Source of the DNA: Woeseiaceae bacterium
Lineage (GTDB): Bacteria; Pseudomonadota; Gammaproteobacteria; Steroidobacterales; Woeseiaceae
Direction: 5' to 3'
Assembly: GCA_029246105.1 (NCBI GenBank)
Contig: JAQWOA010000006.1
Span: forward strand, 1 to 64,000
DNA: 64,000 bases
Each line of letters opens with the position of its first letter. The stretch's first letter is position 1. Both the position numbers and the translations under genes were made by a program. This document shows positions 1 through 9,416 of the stretch, piece by piece. The notes beneath the pieces were generated by a model. That model was not told where the DNA came from, made no database searches, and worked only from the letters and a program-made list of their open reading frames with translations.

Positions 1-490
1 AGTCTGTGGCGAGGCCGCCGACAATAACTCTCTTAATACCTTTTTTATGCAGTTGATCCGAGAGATCAGTGTCCTGGAATCCGGAGTAGGCCTCTTTATC
101 TTTGTCTGTTCCTTTGTTAATGATTGTAACGTTATTTGGAAGTGCTAGGTCTTCTGAGAACTGCGCGCCTGTGCTGCCTGCGACACAGTGTTCTGGCCAC
201 GTCCCGCCATTTTCCATAAACGAACAATGATCAGCAGGATGCCAGTCACGAGTCGCATATATTGGTAAACTTTTTGCTTGTGATAGCTTTATACAATTAT
301 TGATCACCGGTATGACCGCATCACCGTCACTTACAGCCAGACTGCCTCCGGGAAGGAAATCGTTCTGGACATCGACGACGATCAGCGCATCATGTTTTCC
401 AAGCATAAGATTTCTCTCTAATGCATACGACGTTAGAATTGGGCTTGCTGATATGGCCACCATTCCTTTTAGCAACTCTCTGCGTTTCAT
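1..490 (-). CDS. pncA: Nicotinamidase / isochorismatase-family hydrolase, 3' end outside window, with Tat-like N-terminal leader
   Basis: Reverse-strand translation MKRRELLKGMVAISASPILTSYALERNLMLGKHDALIVVDVQNDFLPGGSLAVSDGDAVIPVIN...YATRDWHPADHCSF...GGTWPEHCVAGSTGA matches PncA motifs (DxQNDF, DWHPxxH, WPxHC). Not in the supplied ORF list because it runs off the window edge. Confidence 0.88.
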   Translation of the reverse strand, partial: MKRRELLKGMVAISASPILTSYALERNLMLGKHDALIVVDVQNDFLPGGSLAVSDGDAVIPVINNCIKLSQAKSLPIYATRDWHPADHCSFMENGGTWPEHCVAGSTGAQFSEDLALPNNVTIINKGTDKDKEAYSGFQDTDLSDQLHKKGIKRVIVGGLATD

Positions 491-626
491 AATTTTCCTT
501 CCTGAAGTCGTCCAGAGGACACGGCATATTACCTGATAGTTTTTATTTTTCTTAAGATTACACTCAAAATTGGCTACAGACTAAATTTATACTGAAATTT
601 TGCGAGGTTTTTAGTGGTTGTTGATC

Positions 627-1883
627 CTACTTAACAATCGGCATTTCTTCCCAATTAGTAAGGTATCTTGGCGATCTTAATAGTCTCCTCATTGACCATG
701 TCTTTTTAATTCCTTGCGAAGCAAAAGCAATTTTTCCAACTCCAGAATTATTTATTTTATCTATTGTCGCCATTAATTCTTTACTGTTAATCCTCTTATC
801 CATAAATTTAAATAAATCACCCTGATAAATACCTTCATCATAAAAGTCATTGAGCATCACACCTGCTTTTGTGAAGTTAATATTGGCTTTAAAGATTTGC
901 GTTGTTAGCTGTCTGGCAGCATTCAGAATATCTCTCGTATCATTTGTTGGAGAGGGTAATTTATAACTTCTAAAGCCATGGTATTGCCTGTCCTGTCCTT
1001 GAAAGTAATTGGTTCTCATAAAAACAGAAACCATTTTGCAACATTGATTTTCTTTTCTTAATTTTTCGCATGCGCGTGACGCATAATCACTGACAGCCTC
1101 ACTAATAGAATTCAAGTCATTCACTTTTCTACTGAATGTCCTACTCACAACTATTTGTTTCTTTGTTTTGGGTTGTTGTTCTAGATCTATACAAGAATAT
1201 CCTTTTAGTTCTATGACTGTTCTCTCAAGCACGCTACTGAATTTTCTTTTTATTAATTTAGTATCCATCTCTGCCAGATCAAGAGCAGTCTCTACTCCTA
1301 GACTATTCAGCTTTTTATTAATTTTGCTACCAACGCCCCAAACCTCTCTTACAGGCATCAAGGCCATTAATTTTTTTTGCCTACTTTTATCTGTTAGATC
1401 AACTACACCATTAGCTGCAGGATAATGTTTGGCACCATAGTTGGCCACTTTTGCTAAAGTCTTTGTTGGTCCTATACCAACGCAGACAGGTACCCCAATC
1501 CAGCGATTTATGGTTGCTCGACATTGGCGTCCAAATTCTTCATGGTTCCTTAGGCCTGTAAGGTCTAAGAATGCTTCATCTATACTGTAAACTTCTACTT
1601 TAGGAGCTAAGCATTCTAAGGTTTGCATTACTCTGGATGAGATATCAGCGTATAGCTCATAATTTGAAGAGAAGGCGACACCTCCTTTTTTTAGAAAAGA
1701 TTTTTCTATTTTGAACCATGGTTTACACCTTTTTATTCCTAGTTGTTTAGCTTCTTTTGAAAGGGCAACCACACATCCATCATTATTTGATAAAACAACT
1801 ACAGGCCGCTTTTTGATATCGGGTCTAAATATCCTCTCGCATGAAGCATAAAAACTATTGCAATCAACTAAAGCGAAGGCCAT
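627..1883 (-). CDS. umuC: DNA polymerase V catalytic subunit (Y-family)
   Basis: MAFALVDCNSFYASCERIFRPDIKKRPVVVLSNNDGCVVALSKEAK...VYSIDEAFLDL; directly downstream of umuD. Confidence 0.95.
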   Translation of the reverse strand: MAFALVDCNSFYASCERIFRPDIKKRPVVVLSNNDGCVVALSKEAKQLGIKRCKPWFKIEKSFLKKGGVAFSSNYELYADISSRVMQTLECLAPKVEVYSIDEAFLDLTGLRNHEEFGRQCRATINRWIGVPVCVGIGPTKTLAKVANYGAKHYPAANGVVDLTDKSRQKKLMALMPVREVWGVGSKINKKLNSLGVETALDLAEMDTKLIKRKFSSVLERTVIELKGYSCIDLEQQPKTKKQIVVSRTFSRKVNDLNSISEAVSDYASRACEKLRKENQCCKMVSVFMRTNYFQGQDRQYHGFRSYKLPSPTNDTRDILNAARQLTTQIFKANINFTKAGVMLNDFYDEGIYQGDLFKFMDKRINSKELMATIDKINNSGVGKIAFASQGIKKTWSMRRLLRSPRYLTNWEEMPIVK

Positions 1884-1887
1884 GACA

Positions 1888-2316
1888 TTAATAAATGTTT
1901 ATAGAGGCTATCACCGTGCCAGCTATTTCTAGCTCTTCTTCTTGTTTGATTAGTATGGGTGAATATTTTGGGTTTTCGGATATAAGACATATTCTTGGTT
2001 TAAGTAATAATCTTTTGCACGCATATGACCCGTCTATTGATGCTATGACAATTTTGTTATGGCTTGGCTCTATACTCCGATCCACTATCAATATAGCTCC
2101 ATCTCCTATGTGTGCATTAATCATTGAGTCTCCACTTACGCGGACAAAGTACGTAGCAGCAGAATTTTTTATTAAAAATTCATTCAGATCTATCGGTCTT
2201 TCTACGTAATCATCTGCAGGGCTTGGCCAGCCCACTTGAACGGTATTTAAAAAATAGGGGATTTCTAGAGGGGATAAATCCTCCTCTGAGGCGTTGCTCA
2301 GATAGTCAATTTTCAT
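1888..2316 (-). CDS. umuD: UmuD, S24 self-cleaving polymerase V accessory protein
   Basis: GWPSPADDYVERPIDLNEFLIKNSAATYFVRVSGDSMINAHIGDGAILIVDRSIEPSHNKIVIA; Ser (GDSM) and Lys (YACKRL) catalytic positions present. Confidence 0.93.
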   Translation of the reverse strand: MKIDYLSNASEEDLSPLEIPYFLNTVQVGWPSPADDYVERPIDLNEFLIKNSAATYFVRVSGDSMINAHIGDGAILIVDRSIEPSHNKIVIASIDGSYACKRLLLKPRICLISENPKYSPILIKQEEELEIAGTVIASINIY

Positions 2317-2334
2317 AAGGGTTTTATAAATTTA

Positions 2335-2354
2335 TACTGTATATATATACAGTA
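2335..2354. promoter_or_regulatory. LexA (SOS) box upstream of umuDC
   Basis: TACTGTATATATATACAGTA, a perfect palindrome containing CTGT-N8-ACAG, about 20 bp upstream of umuD. Confidence 0.93.
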
Positions 2355-2492
2355 TAATTAAAGGATAATTTTGTAAAGCTTTTGGCCCAGAAATGAATAA
2401 AAATTATGGGAATGCACTAAGTGCAAATCTAAAAAAAGTCAGCTGATTAATTCTTGTCTGGATATATGGAATATATGTGGCCTATTTATTGT

Positions 2493-5255
2493 TCAATAGC
2501 CACTCTGCTTTGATTTGATGGCAGCCAACACGCGATCTGGGCTCGCCGGTAGATCGCGGATCACTGCGCCAGTTGCACGCCGGATGGCATTTAGAATTGC
2601 CGGCGCAGTACCGACAAGCACATGCTCACCTAAACCTTTAGCACCGTATGGACCATGTGGGTCTGTTTCTTCGATAAATAATGTTTCGATTTCTGGTACA
2701 TCACCAGCAGTAGGGATCAGGTAATCATGGAGATTATTAGTTTTTCCAGGTACAAATTTTTCCATTAATGCCATCCCAATGCCCTGCGCAACGCCGCCAT
2801 GAACTTGACCCTCAGCTAGTACAGGGTTTATGACTTTCCCAACATCATGGGCGGCAGTGACTTTTATGAGCTTGGTTGTTCCTAGCGCAGTATCTACAGA
2901 TAGTTCAACCATCTGTGCTCCGTAGCCAAATGAAGCATAAGGCTCTCCTTGACCATCCTTGTCGAGGGGCTGCGTTGGAGGATCATATGTTTCTTCGGCT
3001 GTCGCAATGAAGCCATTTTGATCAGCTGGCAAACTATCAAGCTGCAACTTATATGTACTATTTTCTGCAGAGGCAAGCAGTGTATTTCCATTGAGCTGTA
3101 AACGAGCTGATATTGGCGCATTGCAAATTTTGAGTAGTTTATTTCGTAAGACGTTCCCAGCCAGAAATGCTGCTTTGCCTGAAATAAACGTTTGCCTTGA
3201 TGCCGACGTTTTTCCGGCGTCTGCTGTTAAGTCAGTATCGCCATAAACTAAATCGAAACAGTCAATCGAAATACCTATAGCATCGGCGCAAATTTGGCTA
3301 ATAACCGTGTTTGATCCTTGACCAATATCGATCGCCCCTTGAAATAAAATGACACGCCCATCATTTCGCAATGCCACCCGTATAGTTGATGGGTTGGGTA
3401 ATGATGTATTGCCACATCCGTACCATAAGCCGGCAATGCCAACACCAAAACGCATCGGAGTGTTCTGGGCTGATTCGTTACGCATTTCAGCGTTACGAAT
3501 GGCTTGCTGCCATTGTGGTCGCAACGCTTCAAGACACGCAACAATACCAACGCCACTATCAAAGCGTTGTCCTGTTGCTGTTGGCAAACCGTTTACAAGC
3601 GCATTACGAACTCGAAATTCGAGTGGATCAATTTTCAATTTCTCAGCGAGGAGGTCAAACAGTGTTTCCTGTGCAACAGCAGATTGCGGTACACCGAACC
3701 CTCGAAAAGCACCTGATGGAGGGCAATGCGTATGTATTGCAGCAGACTCAGCGCGGTAGTTTTCAATACGATACGGCCCACACGCATGAATTGGCACACG
3801 ATTGGCAACCGTTGGCCCCCAGGATGCATAGGCGCCGGTATTAAATATACCGTCGAACGTCATTGCTACAATTTTGCCATCCTTGCTGGCGCCTATCCTA
3901 GACTGAATACTGGATGGATGGCGCTTCGTCGTTGATAGCATCGATTCGGTACGTGAATACACCATCTTTACTGGCTGTTTCAAATGCCACGCAGCTATCG
4001 CCACAAATGGCTGCAGCGACAGATCTAGTTTTGAGCCAAAACCTCCACCTACTGATGATGGAATGATTCGGACTTGGTCTTCCGAAATATTCATAATCTC
4101 GGCTAAGCTACTTCTATCCATGTATGGCGCCTGCGTGCAGGACCATACTTCAATTCGATCGCCAATTCGCTGCGCGAAGGCCGCTTCGGGTTCAATGTAA
4201 GCATGCTCAATAAATTCAGTTGTGAAAGCGCCCTCCACTACGACGTCGGCGGCTTCGAAACCGGATTGCACGTCACCGCTTTCTACATATCCACCGGTCA
4301 AGCGATTATTCGCACGCCCTTCATGTAGCTGTGGCGCACCTTCATCAGTAGCTTCATTTGCGGTAGTGACGTCCGCCAGCTTTTGCCACGTTATCGGCAG
4401 CTTCGATATATTTAGAGTAACGATGTCATCGGTAGTGCCAACGACAAGTGCTACTGCTTCACCCTCAAACCGTGTTTCGGATTCGGCCAAGACTGGCTGG
4501 TCAACAAATTCCGGAATCACACCAAAGCAATTTCGTCCTAGAACATCCTTGGCTGTGTATACGGCGACCACTTCATCCGTTTTGTTTACATACGCATCGA
4601 GATTCCCGAACGAAAAGGCGGCATGTGGATAAGGACTGCGAATTGCTATTGCATATAAAGCATCGTCTGGCCAGTCATCGGCTGCAAACAGGTCTGAACC
4701 AGCGACTTTTGGCGCTCCATCTAAACGGATGATCGGTTCACCAACTGAGCTTTTGTTCTCAGTAGAATGTGGTGCTGAGTGATTTTCTGGCACGTTCGCA
4801 TTGACGATGGCATGAATAATATTGCGATAACCGGTGCAACGGCAAAGTACTCCGCCAATAGCGTTTTCCGCTTGTTGTTCACTGGGATGCGGTATACGTC
4901 GTAATAATGCCTCAGCTGCAACTATCATGCCGGGCGTGCATATTCCACATTGAGCAGCGCCGTATCGTAGGAAGGATTTTTGCAAATTCCCTTTTGCAAC
5001 ACTGCACCCATTTTGCAAGCCTTCAACGGTTTCAATATTGCAACCATTAGCTTGTTGTAAGGCCATCATGCAGGCACAAATGGGCTTATTGTCGACTAAG
5101 ATTGTGCAGGCGCCACAGTCACCTGCATTGCAGCCAACTTTAGTGCCGGTAAGTCCAAGTTCTTCTCGTAATACTCGCGAAAATCGCGTGCCTGCTTCTG
5201 CGTCAACGCTGATCGATTCGCCGTTAAGCTTAAAATTGATCTTTGAGGCATTCAT
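2493..5255 (-). CDS. Xanthine dehydrogenase-family molybdenum hydroxylase: N-terminal 2x[2Fe-2S] subunit fused to molybdopterin subunit; putative nicotinate dehydrogenase
   Basis: GCNAGDCGACTILVDNKPICAC, QCGICTPGM and CRCTGYRNI [2Fe-2S] motifs, then a Moco domain with GGGFGSK, GAFRGFG and a GAKGLGEH active-site Glu region. Nicotinate assignment is from context. Confidence 0.85.
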   Translation of the reverse strand: MNASKINFKLNGESISVDAEAGTRFSRVLREELGLTGTKVGCNAGDCGACTILVDNKPICACMMALQQANGCNIETVEGLQNGCSVAKGNLQKSFLRYGAAQCGICTPGMIVAAEALLRRIPHPSEQQAENAIGGVLCRCTGYRNIIHAIVNANVPENHSAPHSTENKSSVGEPIIRLDGAPKVAGSDLFAADDWPDDALYAIAIRSPYPHAAFSFGNLDAYVNKTDEVVAVYTAKDVLGRNCFGVIPEFVDQPVLAESETRFEGEAVALVVGTTDDIVTLNISKLPITWQKLADVTTANEATDEGAPQLHEGRANNRLTGGYVESGDVQSGFEAADVVVEGAFTTEFIEHAYIEPEAAFAQRIGDRIEVWSCTQAPYMDRSSLAEIMNISEDQVRIIPSSVGGGFGSKLDLSLQPFVAIAAWHLKQPVKMVYSRTESMLSTTKRHPSSIQSRIGASKDGKIVAMTFDGIFNTGAYASWGPTVANRVPIHACGPYRIENYRAESAAIHTHCPPSGAFRGFGVPQSAVAQETLFDLLAEKLKIDPLEFRVRNALVNGLPTATGQRFDSGVGIVACLEALRPQWQQAIRNAEMRNESAQNTPMRFGVGIAGLWYGCGNTSLPNPSTIRVALRNDGRVILFQGAIDIGQGSNTVISQICADAIGISIDCFDLVYGDTDLTADAGKTSASRQTFISGKAAFLAGNVLRNKLLKICNAPISARLQLNGNTLLASAENSTYKLQLDSLPADQNGFIATAEETYDPPTQPLDKDGQGEPYASFGYGAQMVELSVDTALGTTKLIKVTAAHDVGKVINPVLAEGQVHGGVAQGIGMALMEKFVPGKTNNLHDYLIPTAGDVPEIETLFIEETDPHGPYGAKGLGEHVLVGTAPAILNAIRRATGAVIRDLPASPDRVLAAIKSKQSGY

Positions 5256-6100
5256 TTAAGGGCATCTACACATGAAAGAATCGCTCGTCGTACTAATTCT
5301 GCTGTGGCCTCTAATCGATACTGACCACTGGAGCGAATATCATCGATCGGCGATAGTGGTTCAAAGAATTTTGCCGCATGCGGTAGGCGACTCATTTGTT
5401 GAAGCTGGCATCCCTTCAGCTTGGCTTCCAGGTCACGTAAGCGACACGCGACCGCTGAACATGATCCAACGCTTATACTGATGTTTTCGATTGAGTTATC
5501 GCTGCTCGGCTCAAGTACCACTGCAACCATGGAAATAGAAATAACCAGATATTTTCGAGAGCCTAGTTTTAAGAATGAACTTACACTTCGTTCGCTAGAC
5601 TTAGGAACCAGCACTGCAGACATTAATTCTGTTTCAGTTAAAGCAGTTTGCCGTGGTCCAGTGATAAAGTCTTTCAAGCCTAAAATTCGTCGACCGTTAG
5701 TTGATGATAACTCCACGCTGGCATTCAATGCCATTAAGGGCGGCACACCATCTGCCGCAGGTGATGCATTACACAAATTGCCAGCAATTGTGCCAGCGTT
5801 CTGAATCTGGATTCCTCCCACTTCGCAGGCCGCTAATTTCAAACAATCAAACGATTTAGGTAAATTTGCAGCCATCACATCAGACCATGTTGAGGATGCT
5901 CCAATTCGCCAGTGATCTCCAACATCTTTAATGCCAACCAAATCTGGAATTGCTGTTACATCGAGAACATTGTCCAAACTATTGTGATCACCCAAGGCTG
6001 CATAGACATCAGTGCCACCGGCAAGCACTTGCCGAGGGCTTTGACCGAGGAGCATGAGTGCCTCATCGAGGTTGTCGGGACGTTCGTAACTTTGCCGCAC
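5252..6100 (-). CDS. FAD-binding subunit of molybdenum hydroxylase (CoxM/NdhF-like)
   Basis: LAGGTDVYAAL, GGIQIQNAGTIAGNLCNASPAADGVPPLMALNA; overlaps the upstream end of the Moco subunit gene. Confidence 0.9.
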   Translation of the reverse strand: MRQSYERPDNLDEALMLLGQSPRQVLAGGTDVYAALGDHNSLDNVLDVTAIPDLVGIKDVGDHWRIGASSTWSDVMAANLPKSFDCLKLAACEVGGIQIQNAGTIAGNLCNASPAADGVPPLMALNASVELSSTNGRRILGLKDFITGPRQTALTETELMSAVLVPKSSERSVSSFLKLGSRKYLVISISMVAVVLEPSSDNSIENISISVGSCSAVACRLRDLEAKLKGCQLQQMSRLPHAAKFFEPLSPIDDIRSSGQYRLEATAELVRRAILSCVDALK

Positions 6101-6110
6101 TATTTACCTT

Positions 6111-7304
6111 TTATTTTTCTAAACTCGCTAGCGTTTCAGCGGGGGGTGTATTTCGCGAGCGTTGACAGCGAACAACTCCATCAATAATAACCATACTGAT
6201 GCCGGGTAAATCACCTAGTGCAACACTATCAAGAAGCGTATCACCGGCAGAATGCTGTGCACGATCCATGATGACAAAATCAGCTACACGACCAATTTCA
6301 ATCAAGCCGCAATTAAGTTCTCTGATTCGGGCGGTATTGCCTGTCGCAAAACAGAACACAATCTCAGGCGCTACGTTGCCCATCGAACTAAGCATTGCAA
6401 TTAGCCGTAAAATGCCGAGTGGTTGAACCCCAGAACCCGCTGGTGAGTCTGTTCCTAGACTGATGCGCTCAGCCTGATCGAGTTCTATTGTCGTGCGCAT
6501 AGCATATAGACCAGCTACTTCATTACCGTTGTGTACAATCTCGACAGCTCGCGTACAGGACTCACAAAGGCATCGAATCTGATCAATCGGTAGTGCTGTG
6601 GGTCCACCATTTATGTGTCCGATGACATCGGCATCAGCTTCAAGAACAACATCCGCATCAATAAGACTAGAGCCTGGAATCGAGGGACCGCCAGTGTGGA
6701 TGGTGCTTTTAATGCCATATTTTCTCGCCCAGGCAACCATTTTTTTAGCTTCTTCACCATTTTTGACACTACCCAGTCCTACTTCACCGAGTAATTTTAC
6801 GCCAGCGTCTGCTAGTTCTTTGAAATCATGTTCCTCCATGCCCTGTTCGAGGATTGGAGCTCCAGCATGTACTTTGACACCGCCCGGTCTGTGTCTTGAA
6901 AAAGAGCGTTGTGCAGTAATGGCCAGTGCTTTCAGGCCAACAATATCTTTGGGGCGTCCGGGCAAATGGACTTCACCAGCTGAAATCATTGTCGTAACTC
7001 CGCCATTTAGATAGCTGTCAATCCAATCAATCTGGTTTTGCCGTGGTGTCCAGTCGCCGACCACAGGATGCACATGACTATCAATCAATCCAGGTGCAAC
7101 GCAGGTTCCGTTAGCGTTGACAACTCTGTCAGCATTCTCAGTATCAAGTTCTGAATAGCGACCAATATCAGTGATTACACCATCGACGACGATGATTGTA
7201 TCCGCATCCAAAATTGGTTGTGTCAGATCACCCGATAGTAATAATCCAATACCCCGAATTACAAGCTTGCCTTGTGGATTTGTTTGCCCTTGAAATAACT
7301 CCAC
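6111..7304 (-). CDS. ena: Enamidase-like amidohydrolase (1,4,5,6-tetrahydro-6-oxonicotinate hydrolase)
   Basis: Recalled similarity to E. barkeri enamidase along the whole length: GLIDSHVHPVVGDWTPRQ, GGVTTMISAGEVHLPGRPKD, IKSTIHTGGPSIPGSS, IGHINGGPTALP, and C-terminal GDLPGISMVIIDGVV..SRNTPPAE. Confidence 0.85.
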   Translation of the reverse strand: MELFQGQTNPQGKLVIRGIGLLLSGDLTQPILDADTIIVVDGVITDIGRYSELDTENADRVVNANGTCVAPGLIDSHVHPVVGDWTPRQNQIDWIDSYLNGGVTTMISAGEVHLPGRPKDIVGLKALAITAQRSFSRHRPGGVKVHAGAPILEQGMEEHDFKELADAGVKLLGEVGLGSVKNGEEAKKMVAWARKYGIKSTIHTGGPSIPGSSLIDADVVLEADADVIGHINGGPTALPIDQIRCLCESCTRAVEIVHNGNEVAGLYAMRTTIELDQAERISLGTDSPAGSGVQPLGILRLIAMLSSMGNVAPEIVFCFATGNTARIRELNCGLIEIGRVADFVIMDRAQHSAGDTLLDSVALGDLPGISMVIIDGVVRCQRSRNTPPAETLASLEK

Positions 7305-7332
7305 GCTTTTCTAACCTCCCCTTTGAATTTTT

Positions 7333-7917
7333 CTAGCGAAGCCCATCTTTTCCGATTGCATCCGCTTGCGTTAGTCCGCCAACGCGAGGAAGCGGTCGAC
7401 CGCTGTCCGTCACGGCAACCGCGACCAAAATTTCATTAGATCTAGGACCATCGTTTAGGCTTACTTCCATAGCATCAAAGTGGCTACGAACATGCGCAGC
7501 ATCTTTGTGCCCGAGTGGAATATCAATTGTTGTTCCAACTCCCCCCATTTTTTTTGACGATGGAATGAGTGCAGCACCTTGTTGAACAGCTGAACGCAAT
7601 GGCTTACCAAGGCGAGGATGCAGAATTGCCGCGGCATGTTCTAGCTCTCCATCAACACCAACGATAGCAGCTTTACCGAAGCTCTCAATTTCCGACGGCT
7701 CCACTCCCAATGCAGCAACAGCTCGACTACCGAGGAGGTCCCCTAGCTCTGCACCGATTCGCATCAAAGCCTCGAGGTCTTCGACAAATTTTCCTGCACA
7801 AGGATTCTCGATTACCGCGAACGCTGCTGCCTTTCTCGTCACTGGATTCACCACACAACCCATCTCTTTGCAGGTGTCCTCAACAACAACTAAAATCTTT
7901 CGTATATCCGCATTCAT
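7333..7917 (-). CDS. DUF1185 / AA_synth (PF06684) family protein, paralogue A
   Basis: FGKAAIVGVDGELEHAAAILHP...PSSKKMGGVGTTIDIPLGHKDAAHVRSHFD; overlaps the adjacent paralogue by 4 bp. Confidence 0.82.
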   Translation of the reverse strand: MNADIRKILVVVEDTCKEMGCVVNPVTRKAAAFAVIENPCAGKFVEDLEALMRIGAELGDLLGSRAVAALGVEPSEIESFGKAAIVGVDGELEHAAAILHPRLGKPLRSAVQQGAALIPSSKKMGGVGTTIDIPLGHKDAAHVRSHFDAMEVSLNDGPRSNEILVAVAVTDSGRPLPRVGGLTQADAIGKDGLR

Positions 7918-8495
7918 CGTAAACCGTCCTCTCCAATGATATTACTTGCCTGCAAACCACCCATTCGTGCGTGGATGCGAGAGCCGGTCGCCATAGCCAA
8001 GCAAAATACCAATTCGTCTGGTCTGGGCGCATCAGGTACTTGCAGCGGTAATGTATGGAAATGATTTCGTACATACGCAGCATTGGTATGCGCCAGTGGA
8101 ATGTCTATTGTAGCGCCGACCGGCCCAACTTTTTTTGTGGATGGAACAATAGCCCGTGTTTCGCCAAGTACTTGACGCATACCGTAACCACCTGGGGAAT
8201 GCCAGAGTGCACCATGCTCGAGTTCGCCATTAACACCTACAATGCAGCCTTTTCCATATGCCTCGATGTCGTCAGGGCCACAGTTCATCGCTTCTAATAA
8301 CTCATTCGCAAGTTGTAGACCCAGTGGCTCCAAATCTTTCATGGCAGGCTCTAGGATTTCGACATACTGGCCTGCGAAGGGGTTGCTTACTATTCCACAG
8401 ATTCCACCCAAAATTAATGGCTTATCTTTAGGTGGTCCGAATTCATGATTTGAACGATCTAGCGTAATGACGATTTTTCGCACATTAAAATTCAT
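7914..8495 (-). CDS. DUF1185 / AA_synth (PF06684) family protein, paralogue B
   Basis: YGKGCIVGVNGELEHGALWHSPGGYGMR...PSTKKVGPVGATIDIPLAHTNAAYVRNHF; clearly paralogous to the adjacent ORF. Confidence 0.82.
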   Translation of the reverse strand: MNFNVRKIVITLDRSNHEFGPPKDKPLILGGICGIVSNPFAGQYVEILEPAMKDLEPLGLQLANELLEAMNCGPDDIEAYGKGCIVGVNGELEHGALWHSPGGYGMRQVLGETRAIVPSTKKVGPVGATIDIPLAHTNAAYVRNHFHTLPLQVPDAPRPDELVFCLAMATGSRIHARMGGLQASNIIGEDGLR

Positions 8496-9409
8496 TATTT
8501 ATCAATTCCTTTGTATTCATATGGCCAACCTATCGTACGACTATGTCCCTGCAGGCTTATGAAAACACCGTAGAGCTCAGGTTCTTTTATCAAGGTTCGG
8601 GTGAATTTCGCTCCACGATCAAGAGCATTATCAATTGCTTGTTTTTGTAATGCTCCTACATTCATCGTGACCAGTCTTTCTCCAAGATCACTGTCAGGAT
8701 CAATGTCCAATGCTCGAGCTCGATCGACGCATTTAGCATCACAATCGACTTCATTTGCGATCAATGTTGCTACCGTATCAGCAATCGCCGCATTTTTTGC
8801 GAGAACAGTCACGGCATCAGCAATACCCAGAGACATTGAATGGCCATTCCAACCACTGGTCGCGATACCACATATACCATCCTCGCTTGTGATTTCCACT
8901 GATGCATTTAATTGTGCTGTTGAGAGGGAAGGTACAATACCAATATTCATTTTCTGGCCAGGCTCGAGGTGCAAAGCGATATCGCCACCATTATTAACAA
9001 AAACACTATCCAGCCCATTTACATTTTTCATTGCAGCCAGAACCTCATCCGCGACCGCGCCGGCTACAGCTGCCATGGGTGTGATGAAATAATCTCTATA
9101 TTGTCTGACAGTTGAAATCATATGTTGCGATGTAGCGTCATCTATCCTTCTATTATCTATAATGTACAGAGGTGATCGCAGTAGCGATAGGTTATCAACC
9201 AGTCCTTGTAGCATTCCTTCCATGCGTTGTGCTGCAAAGGCATAAGCATGCTGCACACTTTTAGCATCACCTATTGCTTTGATGACGAGGTTGATTGGTC
9301 CATGCTGTAAATGAAGACGATTACCGGACAGCATTGCTTTTTGCACTTGTCCAGATGGCCATGGTTGAAGCTGAGCATCAGGAATCCTGCAAATTGTGCT
9401 TGAATTCAT
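8495..9409 (-). CDS. UPF0280 family protein (ApbE-like superfamily)
   Basis: LQHGPINLVIKAIGDAKSVQHAYAFAAQRMEGML...ITPMAAVAGAVADEVL...VFVNNGGDIALHL...GIATSGWNGHSMSLGIADAVTVLA. Confidence 0.82.
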   Translation of the reverse strand: MNSSTICRIPDAQLQPWPSGQVQKAMLSGNRLHLQHGPINLVIKAIGDAKSVQHAYAFAAQRMEGMLQGLVDNLSLLRSPLYIIDNRRIDDATSQHMISTVRQYRDYFITPMAAVAGAVADEVLAAMKNVNGLDSVFVNNGGDIALHLEPGQKMNIGIVPSLSTAQLNASVEITSEDGICGIATSGWNGHSMSLGIADAVTVLAKNAAIADTVATLIANEVDCDAKCVDRARALDIDPDSDLGERLVTMNVGALQKQAIDNALDRGAKFTRTLIKEPELYGVFISLQGHSRTIGWPYEYKGIDK

Positions 9410-9416
9410 GAGCAGA

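Noticed and set aside
300-536. + strand 78-aa ORF
   Set aside because: Antisense to the nicotinamidase 5' end; resembles the antisense ORF at 16972-17268 only because the two leaders on the opposite strand are similar.
3349-4732. Multiple overlapping + strand ORFs (e.g. 3349-3759, 3386-3844, 4222-4632, 4448-4732)
   Set aside because: Shadow ORFs antisense to the well-supported Mo-hydroxylase gene; no family motifs. The same applies to other antisense ORFs across the window (e.g. 6598-7014, 8601-9092, 43909-44484, 45512-45871).
7333-8495. DUF1185 pair as cyanuric acid hydrolase/barbiturase (AtzD) relatives
   Set aside because: Size and conserved motifs do not resemble the three-domain Ser-Lys AtzD pattern; no support from the sequence.
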